Assembly: GCF_000721935.1 (NCBI RefSeq)
Contig: NZ_KL585387.1
Coordinates: forward strand, 10,905-18,948
Direction: 5' to 3'
From: Streptomyces sp. NRRL WC-3549
GTDB lineage: Bacteria > Actinomycetota > Actinomycetes > Streptomycetales > Streptomycetaceae
DNA length: 8,044 nt
Notes under the pieces: generated by a model
The model's database searches: none
What the model was told of the DNA's origin: nothing
What the model saw: only the letters and a program-made list of their open reading frames with translations
In this document: positions 6,727-8,044 of the stretch, one piece after another
Layout: each line of letters opens with the position of its first letter
Numbering within the stretch: position 1 is the first letter of the stretch
Translations under genes and position numbers: made by a program

Positions 6727-8044
6727 GTGAACGCCCTACCACCCCCTGCCCGGTCCGCACCCGCCCGCCCACGGTCCCCCCGGTACGGGCGGCGCGTGCT
6801 CGGGATGTCGGCCGCCGCCCTGCTGTGCGCGGGGGCCGTGGCCGTACCCGGTACCGCCCTGGCCGATGACGCGGAGCCAGGTCCCGAGCAGATCGTCAAC
6901 GGCGACTTCGCCGCCGGTACCGCCCCCTGGTGGTGGACGCCGAACACCTCGGCGGCCGTGTCCGAGGGCCGGCTGTGCGTGGAGGTGCCCGCCGGTACGG
7001 CCGAGGTCTGGGACGCCATCGTCGGGCAGAACGACGTACCGATCGTCGCGGGCGAGAGCTACGAGCTGTCGTACACGGCGAGTTCGACCGTGCCCCTGAC
7101 CGTGCAGACCCGGGTCCAGGAGGCCGCCGAGCCGTACACCACCGTGCTCGCCACCGCCGACCCGGTGGGTACGGAGGACACCCGCGTCACCCGGACCTTC
7201 ACGGCCTCGGTGGACCAGCCGGCGGCGTCGGTGCAGTTGCAGATCGGCGGCGGGGAGCGGGCGACGTCCTTCTGCCTGGACGACGTGTCGCTGCGGGGCG
7301 GGGCCGAGCCTCCCGTGTACGTACCGGACACCGGTGCGCCGGTCCGCGTCAACCAGGTCGGGTACCTTCCCCAGGGCCCCAAGGGCGGCACGGTCGTCAC
7401 CGAAGCGGACGCTCCGCTGAGCTGGACGGTGAAGGCCGAGGACGGTTCGACGGCCGCCACCGGCAGAACTGTCCCGCGGGGGGAGGACCCCAGCTCGCGG
7501 CAGCGGGTCCACACCTTCGACTTCGGCGACCTCACCACGGCGGGCGACGGTTACACCGTGGAGGTCGACGGGGAGGTGAGCGAGCCGTTCTCGATCCGCG
7601 GGGACCTGTACGACTCGCTGCGCTCCGACGCGCTGGCGTACTTCTACCACAACCGCAGCGGCATCGAGATCGACGCGGACCTGGTCGGTGAGGAGTACGC
7701 GCGCCCGGCCGGCCACATCGGTGTGGCGCCCAACAAGGGGGACACGGACGTGCCCTGCCAACCGGGGGTCTGCGACTACCGGCTGGACGTGTCGGGCGGT
7801 TGGTACGACGCGGGTGACCACGGCAAGTACGTGGTCAACGGCGGCATCTCGGTGGCCCAGCTGATGGCCACCTACGAGCGGACGCTGACCGCCGACGACG
7901 CGGAGTCGGCCGAGCTCGGCGACGGCGCGCTGCGGGTGCCCGAGCGCGGCAACGGGACGCCGGACATCCTGGACGAGGCGCGCTGGGAGATGGACTTCCT
8001 GATCAGGATGCAGGTCCCGGCGGGCGAGCCGCTGGCGGGGATGG
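6727..8044 (+). CDS. Secreted GH9 cellulase with N-terminal CBM-like module, 3' end beyond window
   Basis: GH9 enzymes hydrolyse beta-1,4-glucan by inversion; this one should act outside the cell on cellulose. The 439 visible residues begin with a signal peptide: twin-arginine-like GRRVLGMS (21-28), a hydrophobic stretch, and likely cleavage after ALA at 44-46. Next comes a CBM4/9-like beta-sandwich (about 55-190, starting QIVNGDFAAG and ending CLDDVSLRG), then a CelD_N immunoglobulin-like domain (about 205-290, starting VRVNQVGYLP). The GH9 domain starts near 293, with GGWYDAGDHGKY at 357-368. D361 and D364 correspond to the conserved Asp pair that activates water; the acid Glu lies beyond the edge. 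The GTG at 6727 follows GAAAGG with 8-base spacing. Two CebR boxes upstream indicate induction by cello-oligosaccharides. Endo- versus exo-action and any C-terminal CBM cannot be judged from this part. Confidence 0.93.
   Translation, partial: MNALPPPARSAPARPRSPRYGRRVLGMSAAALLCAGAVAVPGTALADDAEPGPEQIVNGDFAAGTAPWWWTPNTSAAVSEGRLCVEVPAGTAEVWDAIVGQNDVPIVAGESYELSYTASSTVPLTVQTRVQEAAEPYTTVLATADPVGTEDTRVTRTFTASVDQPAASVQLQIGGGERATSFCLDDVSLRGGAEPPVYVPDTGAPVRVNQVGYLPQGPKGGTVVTEADAPLSWTVKAEDGSTAATGRTVPRGEDPSSRQRVHTFDFGDLTTAGDGYTVEVDGEVSEPFSIRGDLYDSLRSDALAYFYHNRSGIEIDADLVGEEYARPAGHIGVAPNKGDTDVPCQPGVCDYRLDVSGGWYDAGDHGKYVVNGGISVAQLMATYERTLTADDAESAELGDGALRVPERGNGTPDILDEARWEMDFLIRMQVPAGEPLAGM

Noticed and set aside
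6736..7821. 361-codon minus-strand frame over the cellulase, and a plus-strand frame at 6930-7691
   Set aside because: Both overlap a GH9 reading frame with a signal peptide and the DAGDH motif, and both look like codon-bias shadows.

Overview
The window is high-GC actinobacterial DNA, very probably Streptomyces. Codon third positions are almost all G or C, GTG starts are used, and intrinsic terminators are GC-rich stems without long T runs. A lone groEL follows a small cold-shock gene and a threonine-synthase/MoaD-like pair, and a CebR-type operator precedes a cellulase. From memory this order resembles the groEL2 region of the Streptomyces chromosome core. No database search was possible.

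Layout. (1) 1-1772, minus strand: gpgS (glucosyl-3-phosphoglycerate synthase) is followed by otsA (trehalose-6-phosphate synthase), which runs off the left edge. Both enzymes glucosylate a phosphorylated acceptor, as in compatible-solute synthesis. (2) 1773-2072: a divergent intergenic region with an 18-bp perfect palindrome and a SAM-I (S-box) riboswitch reading rightward. (3) 2073-3674, plus strand: a threonine-synthase-family PLP enzyme with an N-terminal zinc ribbon, then 27 bases later a CysO/MoaD-like sulfur carrier ending in Gly-Gly. A 12-bp stem terminator closes this riboswitch-controlled unit. (4) 4089-4295: a CspA-family cold-shock protein behind a structured leader, closed by a 23-bp perfect stem. 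(5) 4726-6348: groEL without groES. Its promoter is covered by two tandem CIRCE operators with half-sites every 18 bp, and its leader can fold over the ribosome binding site. An 18-bp stem terminator follows. (6) 6727-8044: the 5' part of a secreted GH9 cellulase with a CBM-like module, behind two CebR boxes; it runs off the right edge.

The most interesting unit is (3). A SAM-sensing riboswitch on a supposed threonine synthase paired with a CysO-like sulfur carrier suggests sulfur amino acid metabolism rather than threonine supply. The proposal is that the PLP enzyme joins a carrier thiocarboxylate to O-phosphohomoserine to make homocysteine. That reaction is inference. The riboswitch, the operon and the carrier family are visible in the sequence.

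Regulation is dense here: a riboswitch, heat-shock repression (HrcA/CIRCE), probable cold-shock leader control and cello-oligosaccharide repression (CebR) lie within 8 kb.
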